Assembly: GCA_021030915.1 (NCBI GenBank)
Contig: JAGEMR010000039.1
Span: 62,001-126,000, forward strand
DNA length: 64,000 nucleotides
Direction of reading: 5' to 3'
Source: Astrothelium macrocarpum
Taxonomy: Eukaryota > Ascomycota > Dothideomycetes > Trypetheliales > Trypetheliaceae
Shown here: piece by piece, positions 1 through 9,523 of the stretch
Numbering within the stretch: the first letter of the stretch is position 1
Layout of the letters: every line of letters begins with the position of its first letter
The notes under the pieces: model-generated
Database searches by the model: none
Told to the model about the DNA's origin: nothing
What the model saw: only the letters and a program-made list of their open reading frames with translations
Position numbers and translations under genes: made by a program

Positions 1-382
1 ATCACCGTAGTGCATCTGTAATATTCTATGGATTTCGTTTGTGTGATGTCTCAAGGTAGGCTGCATGTTGCAACGGGAAGGAAAGGGCACGTGATGCTCA
101 TAAGATACCTAGACATATTCTGTAAGAAACTCTCATTCCAAAAGCAACAGCTTGAGCTAAAGGCAGGCCTTTCAAGAGCGAGGATTTTTATCAAGCAATG
201 CTGCTCAATGCGACCTACAAGCTCTATCAGCAAAAGCTCACGACGAAAGCAAGCTCTGTCTCTGTTGTCACAATTGTCACAATTCTCAAAAAGCTAAACG
301 CTTCTGAGCCATTTTTCATTTCCCGCCCTCTTGCTGTCAATCCAGGTAAAGATTCAAAGAACGCTCCCGCATCAACGCTTTT

Positions 383-2340
383 TCATACCCAGGAAATTCC
401 TTTCCAGTCCGGCTCTTCGTACTGTGCTGTTGCACACCATGGCTCATCGTCATTCGTATAAGGTATGAGTGGGAGGTCGTACGGCATTCGAAAGCCTACG
501 ACCGTTCTTGCCCCTTCGGCTTCGGCCATACTGATCTGCTCGCTCGAAGGCGAGTCAATGCCGAATGTTGGCACCATCAGAGCTTTCTGTTTGTCTTCTT
601 CTGCATCAAGATTGTTCTCCGAAAATAGACCAGGCCAGACCACGACACCAGTCTCGTAACTGGAGGTCCGCACTTTGCCATCTTTTTTTCCGGGCAGACT
701 ACCCCAGGCTTGCGTTGAGAGATTAGCAGACGTCAACATCGCCCAATCAATTTTGCATAAAGATCTGTTGGAAAATCGTATATATGTCTTGATGTGGGGC
801 GCTGCACGCCGTCGACCTGCCTCTCGAAATCTAATATCATTGGATGGGGTCTTCGAGTTTGAGATGCTCCGTTCGGAAGCTCTCACGTCCGACGCACTAT
901 CTCCAGCCCAGTGACACAAATATGGTCTGATATAATCCAGCTGCGCTCGCTGAGCAGCAGACTGTAACTTCCAATGTATAGATCCACCGGAAGCATACCC
1001 GTTAAGCGAGCGACGTATTGTGTCAGCGGTTGGGAAGATAACGCGGAAATTCGGCTCTTGGTTCCGTGATGTCTTTCGTGACGCGATTTCCGTTGATGTA
1101 CTCTTCGAATCCATCCGTGCTTTTGATAGGGACATTGCGTTGAAGAAATTTTCCAGCCAATCGTCAGATCGCCCTAGGGTGGCTACAGAAGATATCTGCA
1201 CGTGAATGTTGGGAGCCTCTTCTTTAAAGGTACTACATGGAATTTGGCGCAGTACTTGTCGAAGCCCTAACCACCCCCATAAAGTCTTTGATGAATCCGC
1301 CATCTCGACGTTCTGCCGTTCGGGAACGCTACCTATGAATGCTGCTCGAACAGATCTGAAATCGTATCGAACAAGCTGGTCTAGCAAGGCTTTGAGTTTA
1401 TTGCCGTAGCATTTTAGGTACCGTAATAGATCCGCTTTGAATCGCTCTCCGCTTCCAATAGGATGCGCACGACCCGTACTGACCTCCTTATGATTCAATG
1501 GGAGTATAGGAGATTTCCATACAGCCTGGCACATGTTGCTCCAATCTTGAGAGATCATGTTTGCAGTATGGATAATGACCTGTGCAGAGTCGTCTTGGCG
1601 GATGAGGACCATCATTTTAGAATGATGCGTCCCGAATGGTTCGGGCACAAATGCTGTAATTAGTTGAACATTCTTGTATTGCTTGACTGTCTCCTTTTGT
1701 GATAAGAAGTCAGCAAGCAATCATGATCGTAAAATTCCCGGCTTACCTCAAGAGCTAGCCGCTGCTCGTCCTCCTTTCTCCACGAGCTATGGACAATCTT
1801 CACTTTGACAATATCGCGGACATCCTCGTCCAAATGTTTCCTAGAAGTCCTTTCAGCAATAACTCATCCAGAACCCGTCTCTTCTCACATAATGAAGTCA
1901 ATATCAAATAGATAATTGAACTGCCAACACTCTTTGATGAGCGGATCTCCCAGTATGTCAGAGAGAGATATTGCGTCGACATTACTACTAAAAGGTAAAT
2001 CTCGGATACGAGTAAGTTGAATAGGAGAAGGACAAATTTTCGAAGTTTGAACAAAACCATCCTTCGCGGACACTGTGAAACGTTCTTCACTGCTATTCCC
2101 ACAAGACACGCTTACTGGAGACTTGCCATTAATCGGTGGCGTTACCGCGCGATGGAGAGATTGGAGCAAGATAGAGGAAGTAGGATGGGAGTCTTCGTCT
2201 TCAGCTTGAGGGATACTTGGCTGATTCCCTTTGAGCGATCTAGATGGCGCTTCGCTGGCATCTAACTCAGTCTCCGAACTACTCTCCAGGTCAAGCTTCC
2301 GTCGCTTTTCAGCTCGATGGAATTCTGACTCTTTTGCCAT
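383..2340 (-). CDS. TDP1: Tyrosyl-DNA phosphodiesterase 1
   Basis: Hydrolyses 3'-phosphotyrosyl bonds left by stalled topoisomerase I, a nuclear DNA-repair role known for the family. I read three exons: 1889-2340, 1747-1840 and 383-1693, joined at GTGAGA/TTCTAG and GTAAGC/AAAAG sites in consistent phase, giving 618 residues. Both phospholipase-D-like HxK motifs are visible: HSK at residues 206-208 inside PEPFGTHHSKMMVL, and HIK at 482-484 followed by TSANLSTQAWG. The first 120 or so residues are charged and disordered, as is usual; the stretch LTRIRDLP...DILGDPLIKECWQFNYLFDIDF is a strong fungal Tdp1 signature. I chose the ATG at 2340 (AAAATGGC context); an in-frame ATG at 2385 would add 15 residues. 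It is divergent from the TPR/U-box gene at 2686. Confidence 0.95.
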
Positions 2341-2685
2341 TTTCAGTACTACGCCCGGTGTTAACCTTGATGTCGAAAGTCTCATATGTTGTCTCTGCTG
2401 GATGAATCACACCGCATGACAAGAATGCAATCTTACGCGTCTACCGAATTCGGTGACAAGCCCACTTCATTAGGCCATCTGCAAACGCGTTTCCAAACGA
2501 AAAATGGACCGCGTTGTGGATCCGTACGACGATTGTCTTTGGGTACGGGAGAAGGAGCTGACGTGGGAAGTTCACTCCGCGGCCGACTTTCTGGAACATT
2601 CCCAAGAAACAGCGCTGCTGAACAAAGCATGCGGTGTTCACTTGGATCTTTCTTCTCGTTCCCGCTCAGCTGGCACACAACATGA
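2341..2685. promoter_or_regulatory. Bidirectional promoter with two MCB-like ACGCGT boxes
   Basis: This 345-base gap separates the divergent starts of TDP1 and the CHIP-like gene. It contains two perfect ACGCGT hexamers, at 2435-2440 and 2485-2490, exactly 50 bases apart. ACGCGT is the MluI cell-cycle box bound by MBF-type APSES factors in fungi; its use here is an inference from sequence alone. Confidence 0.45.
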
Positions 2686-3639
2686 ATGGCTCATATCGCC
2701 GAAAAACTCAAAGAAGAAGGCAACGCTCTGTTCAAGACCGGTGACTATGTCGCTGCGACGTCCAAGTATAGCGCTGCGATCCAGAAGGACCCAACGAACT
2801 CCTTTCTCTTCACCAATCGCGCCTATGCTCGTATCAAGCTGGAGGAATGGAGTCCTGTCATCGACGACTGTCTCAAGAGCCTAGAGCTCAATTCAAACAA
2901 CAATATGAAAGCATATTATTATCTCGCGCAAGCACAACTGGGACTGAAGCATCCGAATGAGGCGCTATCAAGCGCACTAACGGCATACAATGTCGCACTG
3001 TTTACGAGAAGCCCGAGCACGAGTAGCGCAGCAGAGCTGGTTACGGCATGCAAAAAAGCCAAATTTGAAGCCAAAGAAAGGGACAGGCTTCGTACACGTG
3101 GGCTATTGAGAGCACACTTGGAGGACAAGCTAAACCAGGAACTGGACGAAGAGTTGGAAGAAATAAACCGAAAGCTCAGGGATGGGGAGACGAGGGGCCA
3201 TGATGCCGAACAGGAACGCAAATGGGCGAGGGAGGCATGGAAGAAACATGTAGACGAGTTACGAAACACCTTTGCGTTGGCAGATCCTGAAAACCAGCCT
3301 CATAGGGTAAGTCTGATAGCAAACGAGTCGCAACGATCAAGAGCTATCTGTTAGGCTCCATCGATATGCAAGAACACAAGACGATAGCTCACATAGTTCT
3401 AGGAAGTCCCAGACTATTTCCTTGACGGCATAACTTTTGAAGTCATGAACGATCCCGTGGTAACGAGAAACGGACAATCCTACGATAGAACCACCATAAT
3501 CGAACACCTAAAACGCAGTCCGTACGACCCTCTAACCCGCGAACCTTTGACGATAAACGACTTACGACCTAATCTTGCCCTTCGATCGGCTATCGAGGAG
3601 TTCTGGAAAAACAATGCTGGTTGGGTGGTTGACTGGTAA
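2686..3639 (+). CDS. CHIP/STUB1-like TPR and U-box E3 ubiquitin ligase
   Basis: Two exons, 2686-3306 and 3403-3639, joined in phase 0 (GGTAAGT donor, TTCTAG acceptor), give 285 residues against about 300 for animal CHIP. The N-terminal third is three TPR repeats (AEKLKEEGNALFKTGDYVAA, then DPTNSFLFTNRAYARIKLEEW, then AYYYLAQAQLGLKHPNEAL). A charged helical linker rich in E/K/R follows, and the second exon is almost entirely a U-box (PDYFLDGITFEVMNDPVV, then DPLTREPLTINDLRPN). In the family, the TPR domain binds Hsp70/Hsp90 C-terminal EEVD tails and the U-box recruits E2 enzymes to ubiquitinate misfolded clients. The intron falls exactly at the linker/U-box boundary. The order of domains is diagnostic. 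Confidence 0.92.
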
Positions 3640-4702
3640 TCTTGTTACGCTCTTGCATTATCTGGCGCAATGTGGCATTGCATGGGACAACTGAACAGGC
3701 GCACGGTGCGTCTTGAGCTGTCTTGTCTATTCAACACAGCGAGCAAAAGCAATCACTTTGTTGGTTTTCATGAACTTTGTGACTATCGTAACCTCTGCCA
3801 GGGTCATAGTTTATCACAACCAAGAGTGGCACGACTCTTGAAAAACCTTGGAACAATTAATCTTTCATCACTGCACAAATTTGGGTTGCTCACTGTGTGT
3901 GAACACGCTCAAAAGCGTTGCCAGCTAGCTCGCCATGGAATTTTTGTACGGACCAGAACAGCCACACGATCTTGGCTATAGATCTCCACTGATTGCATCA
4001 TTTACTCCGGTGTGGAATATAACATACTAGATGGGTGGTGTCTGTACATATATTCAGCCATCCAGCTGATGTAACTACTGTGTCCATTTCATGTAGATCT
4101 GTAAGGTTGGTTATACTAACACCTCCGCATATGACAATCTTTTTAATGTAACGTGTTATTATTTGCATCAGACGGCCAACAGTCTCCGTGAACAGATGTC
4201 GGATTCTATCATTTGTAAATGATAGGATAAAGACGTGCCTACGATTTTTATCATGACCGGCCACTTAGGCAACCCTTTCTCGTGTCATTGCCAGAAGTCT
4301 TGCTGCTACAGTCCAAGACAGATTAACGTATACATGGAACGCTCACTCTTCACTTACCGATAGCATGCCAAACGCCAACTTCATGAGACACGCCTCCTCT
4401 AGATTGTCTACTCTAGCTAGGTCTGGATCAGACCTTATCGTAGATCAAAGCTATTAGTAGTAAATAGTATAGACCACAAAGGCCTCCTACTTTTTAGCCC
4501 CCCGCCAAGAAGGCAAGTGATACTAGTTGCCATCTGCCTGAGACATTCGGGCCAATAAATTAATAAATACTATCTGCGTTGGTGCCAGTTTTTCAGCAGT
4601 CTCTAACCTTATAGCACTCAATATTCTCTGCTGAGCAGTGAAAGATCATCATCAATTCATTTACATTATATTCTGGAAATATATCTTTGCCTTAATACAA
4701 TC
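3640..4702. other. Intergenic, no gene recognised
   Basis: About 1.06 kb between the U-box gene and the small secreted protein. Both strands are broken by stops into short open stretches with no recognisable domain. The part near 4430-4640 is AT-rich and probably includes the promoter and 5' leader of the downstream gene. Confidence 0.5.
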
Positions 4703-5062
4703 ATGTATACTACCCCTTTGATTTTTGCCCTAGCTGGAATCGCGCTGGCCGCACCACAATTTGGAAACCTTCTGTCTGGTACCACTACATCTCCTGCTGG
4801 TGGCACTGTCGCTACCGAAGCCACTGCTATTGGGACTGATGTAACTTCGGGTGCTGGGTCGACAGTTCCACTACCGACACCAACCATTGACGCGGGTCTT
4901 TTCAATTCCACTTTTAATACAACTGCTTGGCCCTTTCGACATTTTCCACTAGGCCTCGGACCTGTACTGCATACGTACTCTCCGTCTGCCACTTTGGAAG
5001 GGAGTATTGCAAGCAGCGCGACGTCTATCGAGCCCGAGAATACTGCGAAAGGGGCACTGTAA
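4703..5062 (+). CDS. Small secreted Ser/Thr-rich protein
   Basis: A single-exon 119-residue protein. It begins with a clear signal peptide, MYTTPLIFALAGIALA, with a likely cleavage before APQFGN. The mature part is low in charge and rich in Ser, Thr, Gly, Ala and Pro, with two adjacent N-glycosylation sequons in NSTFNTT near residue 69. There is no cysteine framework, so it is not a typical disulfide-knotted effector, and there is no clear GPI signal. Function unknown; the composition suits an extracellular or wall-associated protein. A decayed copy lies about 700 bases downstream (see 5342-5560), which supports this being a real, once-duplicated gene. Confidence 0.65.
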   Translation: MYTTPLIFALAGIALAAPQFGNLLSGTTTSPAGGTVATEATAIGTDVTSGAGSTVPLPTPTIDAGLFNSTFNTTAWPFRHFPLGLGPVLHTYSPSATLEGSIASSATSIEPENTAKGAL

Positions 5063-5341
5063 AAGTAGAATGCTCTTCGTCCATGGTGCTGATCAAGAGT
5101 TGAGTTGGGGTTCGGGTCAGTGACCTTTGTTTCTTCGAAGCACTCGCGTCAATGAACTCTGGGCATGACACAATGGCTTCATTGTGAAGTATGGGAGTAC
5201 GAAAATCCTGTACTTTAAATTTGTCAATATGCGGGAACGAAATAGCAAACACTGGATACCATCCAATAAGGAAGAACACGATTTCAGAGAGAATGTGTCA
5301 AAAAGTACCATCGTCGTCCATCAAAACTTTGAGGCAATTCG

Positions 5342-5560
5342 TTAGCTTCAAATTACTATTCTCTGCTAGACAGTGAAAAAGTAGTTGCTGGTTCACTCAA
5401 AAGCTTCTAACGCAGACTTCGTTCACCGACCCAACATGACAAATTCCACTTCCTTACTGTTTTGGCCTTGCTAGCATTGCGCCAGCCCATCCAGGACTAC
5501 CACCACATTGTCCTTTGATCGGTGATATCTAGATTGCTTCTACGTCAGCAAGCTCGAGCT
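5342..5560 (+). pseudogene. Decayed duplicate of the secreted-protein gene
   Basis: The block starting ATTCTCTGCTAGACAGTGAAA (near 5358) matches ATTCTCTGCTGAGCAGTGAAA (near 4623) in the leader of the intact gene. After a similar distance, an ATG at about 5436 opens a signal-peptide-like reading that parallels the intact one (TTTTGGCCTTGCTAGCATTG against TTTTTGCCCTAGCTGGAATCG), followed by an ACC-rich stretch. The frame is broken by a TAG within about 12 codons, so no product is expected. Limits are approximate and the homology was judged by eye. Confidence 0.5.
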
Positions 5561-5989
5561 TTTCGTTAACGATTTTGATTTTGGTTGCAGTCTTGTTTTC
5601 AACTCACCGAAGCAACCGATCTAGCTCCGTTTCGAAGGTTCGTGGATATATATCGGTGTTCAGTGTGAATATCGAAGGTATTTTGAGCTTGGCAGGCAGG
5701 TCTGCAGTCAATACGACTATGACTACATAGGTCGTTCCGTTGATTGATTGTAGATAGAGAGAAGAACGTCAACACGGCCAGTGAATTAAACGGTGACTGC
5801 ATCAGTTGGTGGTCCTCCGTTTTCAAGTCAGGATTGGGACGGAAGTCCACAGTCTCTTAAATGGATCAAGGGCAGTGACTTGGAGCATCGCCGAACGAAT
5901 TCGTAAATAAATGGGGACCAGACCTGGTCTATGCAGTTCCGAAGCATTTTGTGCAGTCAAAAAAGCACCCATTGTCGAGAGAAAATTCG

Positions 5990-7506
5990 CTATCCACCTT
6001 CATTTTCATCATACCCGTTCCGAGTCCCTATGACAGAATATTCGGTCCACTCTGCTGTACCATTTGTAGCGTCAAAAGATCTCTTCCAGGTTCGGATTTT
6101 GCCATCATCACCAGAAGATATAAGGACGTCTCCTATATAATCGTTAGTCAGGGTCAAGGAAGTACCCGGAATAAGACAATGTACCCATCGGCGAAAATCC
6201 AACGCGCCAAACAGCGCTTCCATGGTCGTGAAGCTCGGCCACCAGCTGGACCTCATGACGAACCCTACTAGGATCCTCGCTTTTCTCTTGATTCGTGACA
6301 CTTGATTGGGTAGCACCAGAAAGACCGGCGCCAATGCCGGATTGTGGTCGCCGTTGCTCCTTTGCACGATTAAGATCTACGCTAGTTCTTGGACTGCCTT
6401 TCTCCTTGTCTTTAAGGGTAGGCGTGGATCCAGCAGGAAGGCTGGCTTTCTCCTTATCCTTAACTACTGGTGTGGACCCAGCAGCAAGACTGGCTTTCTC
6501 CTGATCCTTACTTATGGGCGAAGATCCAGCAGGAAGACTGCCTTTATCCTGATACTTAAGTAAAGGCGTAGATCCAGCAGGAAGAGGGGTTGTGAGCTCG
6601 TAGACACGGACAGCACCGTCCTTGCATGCAGTCGCAATGACATCGAATCCGCGCATCGCTCCATTTGCCCAAGCTACATCGCGGACTAAGCCTCTTGTAC
6701 CAGAAAGTTCAGCGGCAATGTACAGTTCTCGTTCTCGATCGGTACGATAGACAATGACTCTCTCCATAGCAGCAACAGCCAGGCCGATAGACTTGCGATC
6801 GAGTCCTGCGGCGATAGCATGCCAACCAGGTAGTTTTTCATGATGAAAGCTGACCCGAAAGCTGGTCTCTTCCGTTCTTGAAGGTATAGGACAAACATAT
6901 GCCTGCGTTAACACTTGCCAATCGCGAAAGTCGTCGCTGTCAACGGGCTCACAAATCATCAGATAGCCGTCCCGGGTAATGAGCGCGACATATGTTTCTG
7001 CTCCAATGTTCTTGAAGTCCAGAGACATGAAAGGAACCTTGGTAGGAGACCATAGCTGATACATCCGTCGAAACCGTCTATGAGAGTTTGGCCTCTCAAG
7101 AGGATCTTCTTCCCAGACCTTGAAGACGCCATCTTCTCCAATACTTGCGAGCATTTCACCTGTGAAAGGCCCATTCCATTTGACCTGCATAAATGTGGAA
7201 TCAGATTAGACTTCGATTTCATAACAAAATGCGCAAAATTAGCATGGATTTATTGAAGATAAACAAGGTAAAAGACTTTGAGAGATGGAAAAGCACGTCG
7301 AGAGGCTCATACGCGTAATACGGACTTACATCAGTTACTTCAGCATCGTGGGCTTTCCATGAGTCCATCAGCTCCCAAGCATCCCCTTGCTTATCCCAGA
7401 CCCTTAGTGTGTGATCTGAGGATGCAGTAGCCATGCGAGTTCCATATAGATTGTAGTCGACGGCGAGAACCAAGTCCTTGTGCCCATGGTCAAAAGCAGA
7501 AGCCAT
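5990..7506 (-). CDS. SEH1: Nucleoporin Seh1 (WD40 beta-propeller)
   Basis: Three exons (7330-7506, 6185-7184, 5990-6132) give 439 residues. It opens with the canonical Seh1 start (GHKDLVLAVDYNLYGTRMATASSDHTLRVWD) and contains successive WD-type blades (GEMLASIGEDGVFKVWEED; GFDVIATACKDGAVRVYEL), ending with LISSGDDGKIRTWK across the last intron. Seh1 proteins are open six-bladed propellers shared by the Nup84/Y nuclear-pore complex and the SEA/GATOR2 complex controlling TORC1. The protein is longer than the usual 340-370 residues because a low-complexity insert follows the blade ending VYELTTPL; its core is a 4 x 16-residue tandem repeat at residues 260-323. The start codon is divergent from ALG7. 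Confidence 0.9.
6393..6584 (-). repeat. Four 48-bp in-frame tandem repeats inside SEH1
   Basis: Four contiguous 48-bp units (6537-6584, 6489-6536, 6441-6488, 6393-6440) encode 16-residue units of the form LPAGSTPxxKDxEKxS. All four keep the frame and the spacing, so there are no indels, while the variable positions differ between units. The block lies in a loop between propeller blades. Confidence 0.9.
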
Positions 7507-7800
7507 TGTAGAGACTGGAGAGTGAAACTGAAAAGTTTAGTGTAGTTCGGTAATACATGAAGCTATTCTAATGCTGTAGTCTTTGGCGCCATCAGAACCT
7601 CCATGGTCAGCTCAACTCTGCCAAGAATTGATCTTGATAATTTCATCACCAGGCAAGGTTGTCGCCGTGTCGGAAATGGATTTCTTCCCAAAATGGATGG
7701 CTAATTTTGTATCCCTGTCACCGCCTGGCAAAATAATTTCGAGATACGTTGCTAGTAAACAAGACAACAAGATGTCCAGTATACGACTAAGCGCTCAGCA
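7507..7800. promoter_or_regulatory. Shared SEH1/ALG7 divergent promoter
   Basis: A 294-base gap between two divergent start codons must hold both core promoters. I do not recognise a specific factor site in it. Confidence 0.4.
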
Positions 7801-9361
7801 ATGCCAAGCTCTCTGAGTCGCACGGAATCTCTATCGCTGCTCTCCCTTTTTGCAGCATGTGTTGGTATCATCGCCAATACTTTCCATGGTGACGGTGAGC
7901 CACTCATCGCCTCAATTGCATTTAGCGGCATTGCGTTTTCATGCACATACGCTTTAATACGATGGCTTGGAGACGTTTTTATTCGTGCTGGTCTCAAGGG
8001 GAAGGACATGTCGAAAAGAAATACTCCGATTATGTATGGCAGTTTCATCACGGTGTCTGTCTTCTCGCTAATCAAGCAAGTCAGTCCAGAGACAATGGGC
8101 GCTGTCTGCGCAGTTGTCTATCTTCTTATAATCATCGTCTTTATACCATTCCCATTCTACAAGGACATTGTTATCGCGACTTCAGGAGGGGGTAATAGAG
8201 ATATTATAAAGGAGCCACATCAGGTGGAGACGGGACGATATCTTCATCGCTTTCCACATAGCAAGGTCAGCGAATCAAGACAGCTATAGATACACCGGTG
8301 CTCACAGGATATAGCTTGCGTCCTACCTATCGGCCATTTTGTCACTCCAATCCGTTGTGATTCTCGGCCTCGGGGACGATCTCTTCGATATAAGATGGCG
8401 GCACAAACTCCTTATTCCAGCATTTGCCTCGATACCCATGCTTATCGTTTACTTTGTTGATTTTGGCGTCACTCAAATAGTCGTACCCAAATTCCTACGC
8501 CCATACTTTGGTGAACTCCTGGATTTAGGTACACAGTCCCGTCAGCATTCATAAAACGTCCGCGTACTAATAAGGGGAACTCCAGGCTGGCTTTACTATG
8601 CATATATGGCTTCTATTGGCATCTTCTGCCCAAATAGCATCAATATCCTTGCTGGCATCAATGGCCTTGAAGTCTCTCAATCTCTCGTCATCGCCTTCCT
8701 CCTCGTCCTCAATGATCTCCTTTACATACTACCCTTTCCCCCATCATCGAGCCCTCATCCTGCAGCAGATTCGCATTTCTTCTCGCTCTATTATCTACTC
8801 CCGTTCATCGGAACATCGCTCGCACTCTGGACGCAAAACTGGTATCCTGCAAAGGTTTTTGTCGGGGACACATATTGCTATTTCGCTGGTATGGTGTTCG
8901 CTGTTGTGGGGATTCAAGGGCATTTCAGCAAGACCCTGCTTTTGCTCCTGATACCTCAAATCGCAAACTTCATATATAGCGTGCCCCAATTGTTCCATAT
9001 AGTGCCTTGTCCACGCCATCGACTGCCGAGGTTCAATGCTCGGACGGCCCTCTTGGAACCGAGTATGGCAGATTTTACACAGAAGCCACTGAAACCACCA
9101 ATTGAGCTTGTCTTGAAGGTGATGGGAAGACTGGGATTATTGAAATTGGAGGAGAACGAGCGCGGGAGAGTTGTTGGTAGCTCGAATTTCACCATCATAA
9201 ACCTTTGGCTGGTATGGTTCGGCCCTATGAGGGAAGATAAACTGGCAATGGGTCTACTGGCCATGCAAATTGCTTGCGGACTGTTTGGGCTATGGGTTCG
9301 TCATAGTCTGGCTCTGCTTGTCTTCACGACAGATAATTGGTCGTTGAGTATTACAAAATGA
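7801..9361 (+). CDS. ALG7: UDP-GlcNAc:dolichyl-phosphate GlcNAc-1-phosphate transferase
   Basis: Adds GlcNAc-1-P to dolichyl phosphate in the ER membrane, the first committed step of N-glycan precursor synthesis and the tunicamycin target. Four exons, 7801-8033, 8085-8265, 8315-8528 and 8586-9361, give 467 residues. Diagnostic motifs are GLKGKDMSKRNTPIIPETMG (created across the first intron), the acidic motif LGLGDDLFDIRWRHK, NSINILAGINGLEV and VGDTYCYFAGMVFAVVGIQG HFSKT, the last two being nucleotide-sugar and catalytic segments of the family. Many hydrophobic helices fit the usual 10-TM topology. The first intron (51 nt, GTATGG...GTCAG) is a multiple of three without a stop, so an unspliced reading would insert 17 residues; splicing it restores the conserved family sequence. 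Confidence 0.95.
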
Positions 9362-9523
9362 CTTCGAAATATTTGTTGTCTGAGCCAGATGAAGCTCGAC
9401 CGACCATCATTGCATGTGCTATATCGTGTGCCATCGTCCATATTAGCATCCTCCCATATTAGCAATAGTAGTGAGGTATTGTGTTTGCATTCGAGCAAGA
9501 CATCGACAACCGCGAGTGCAACT

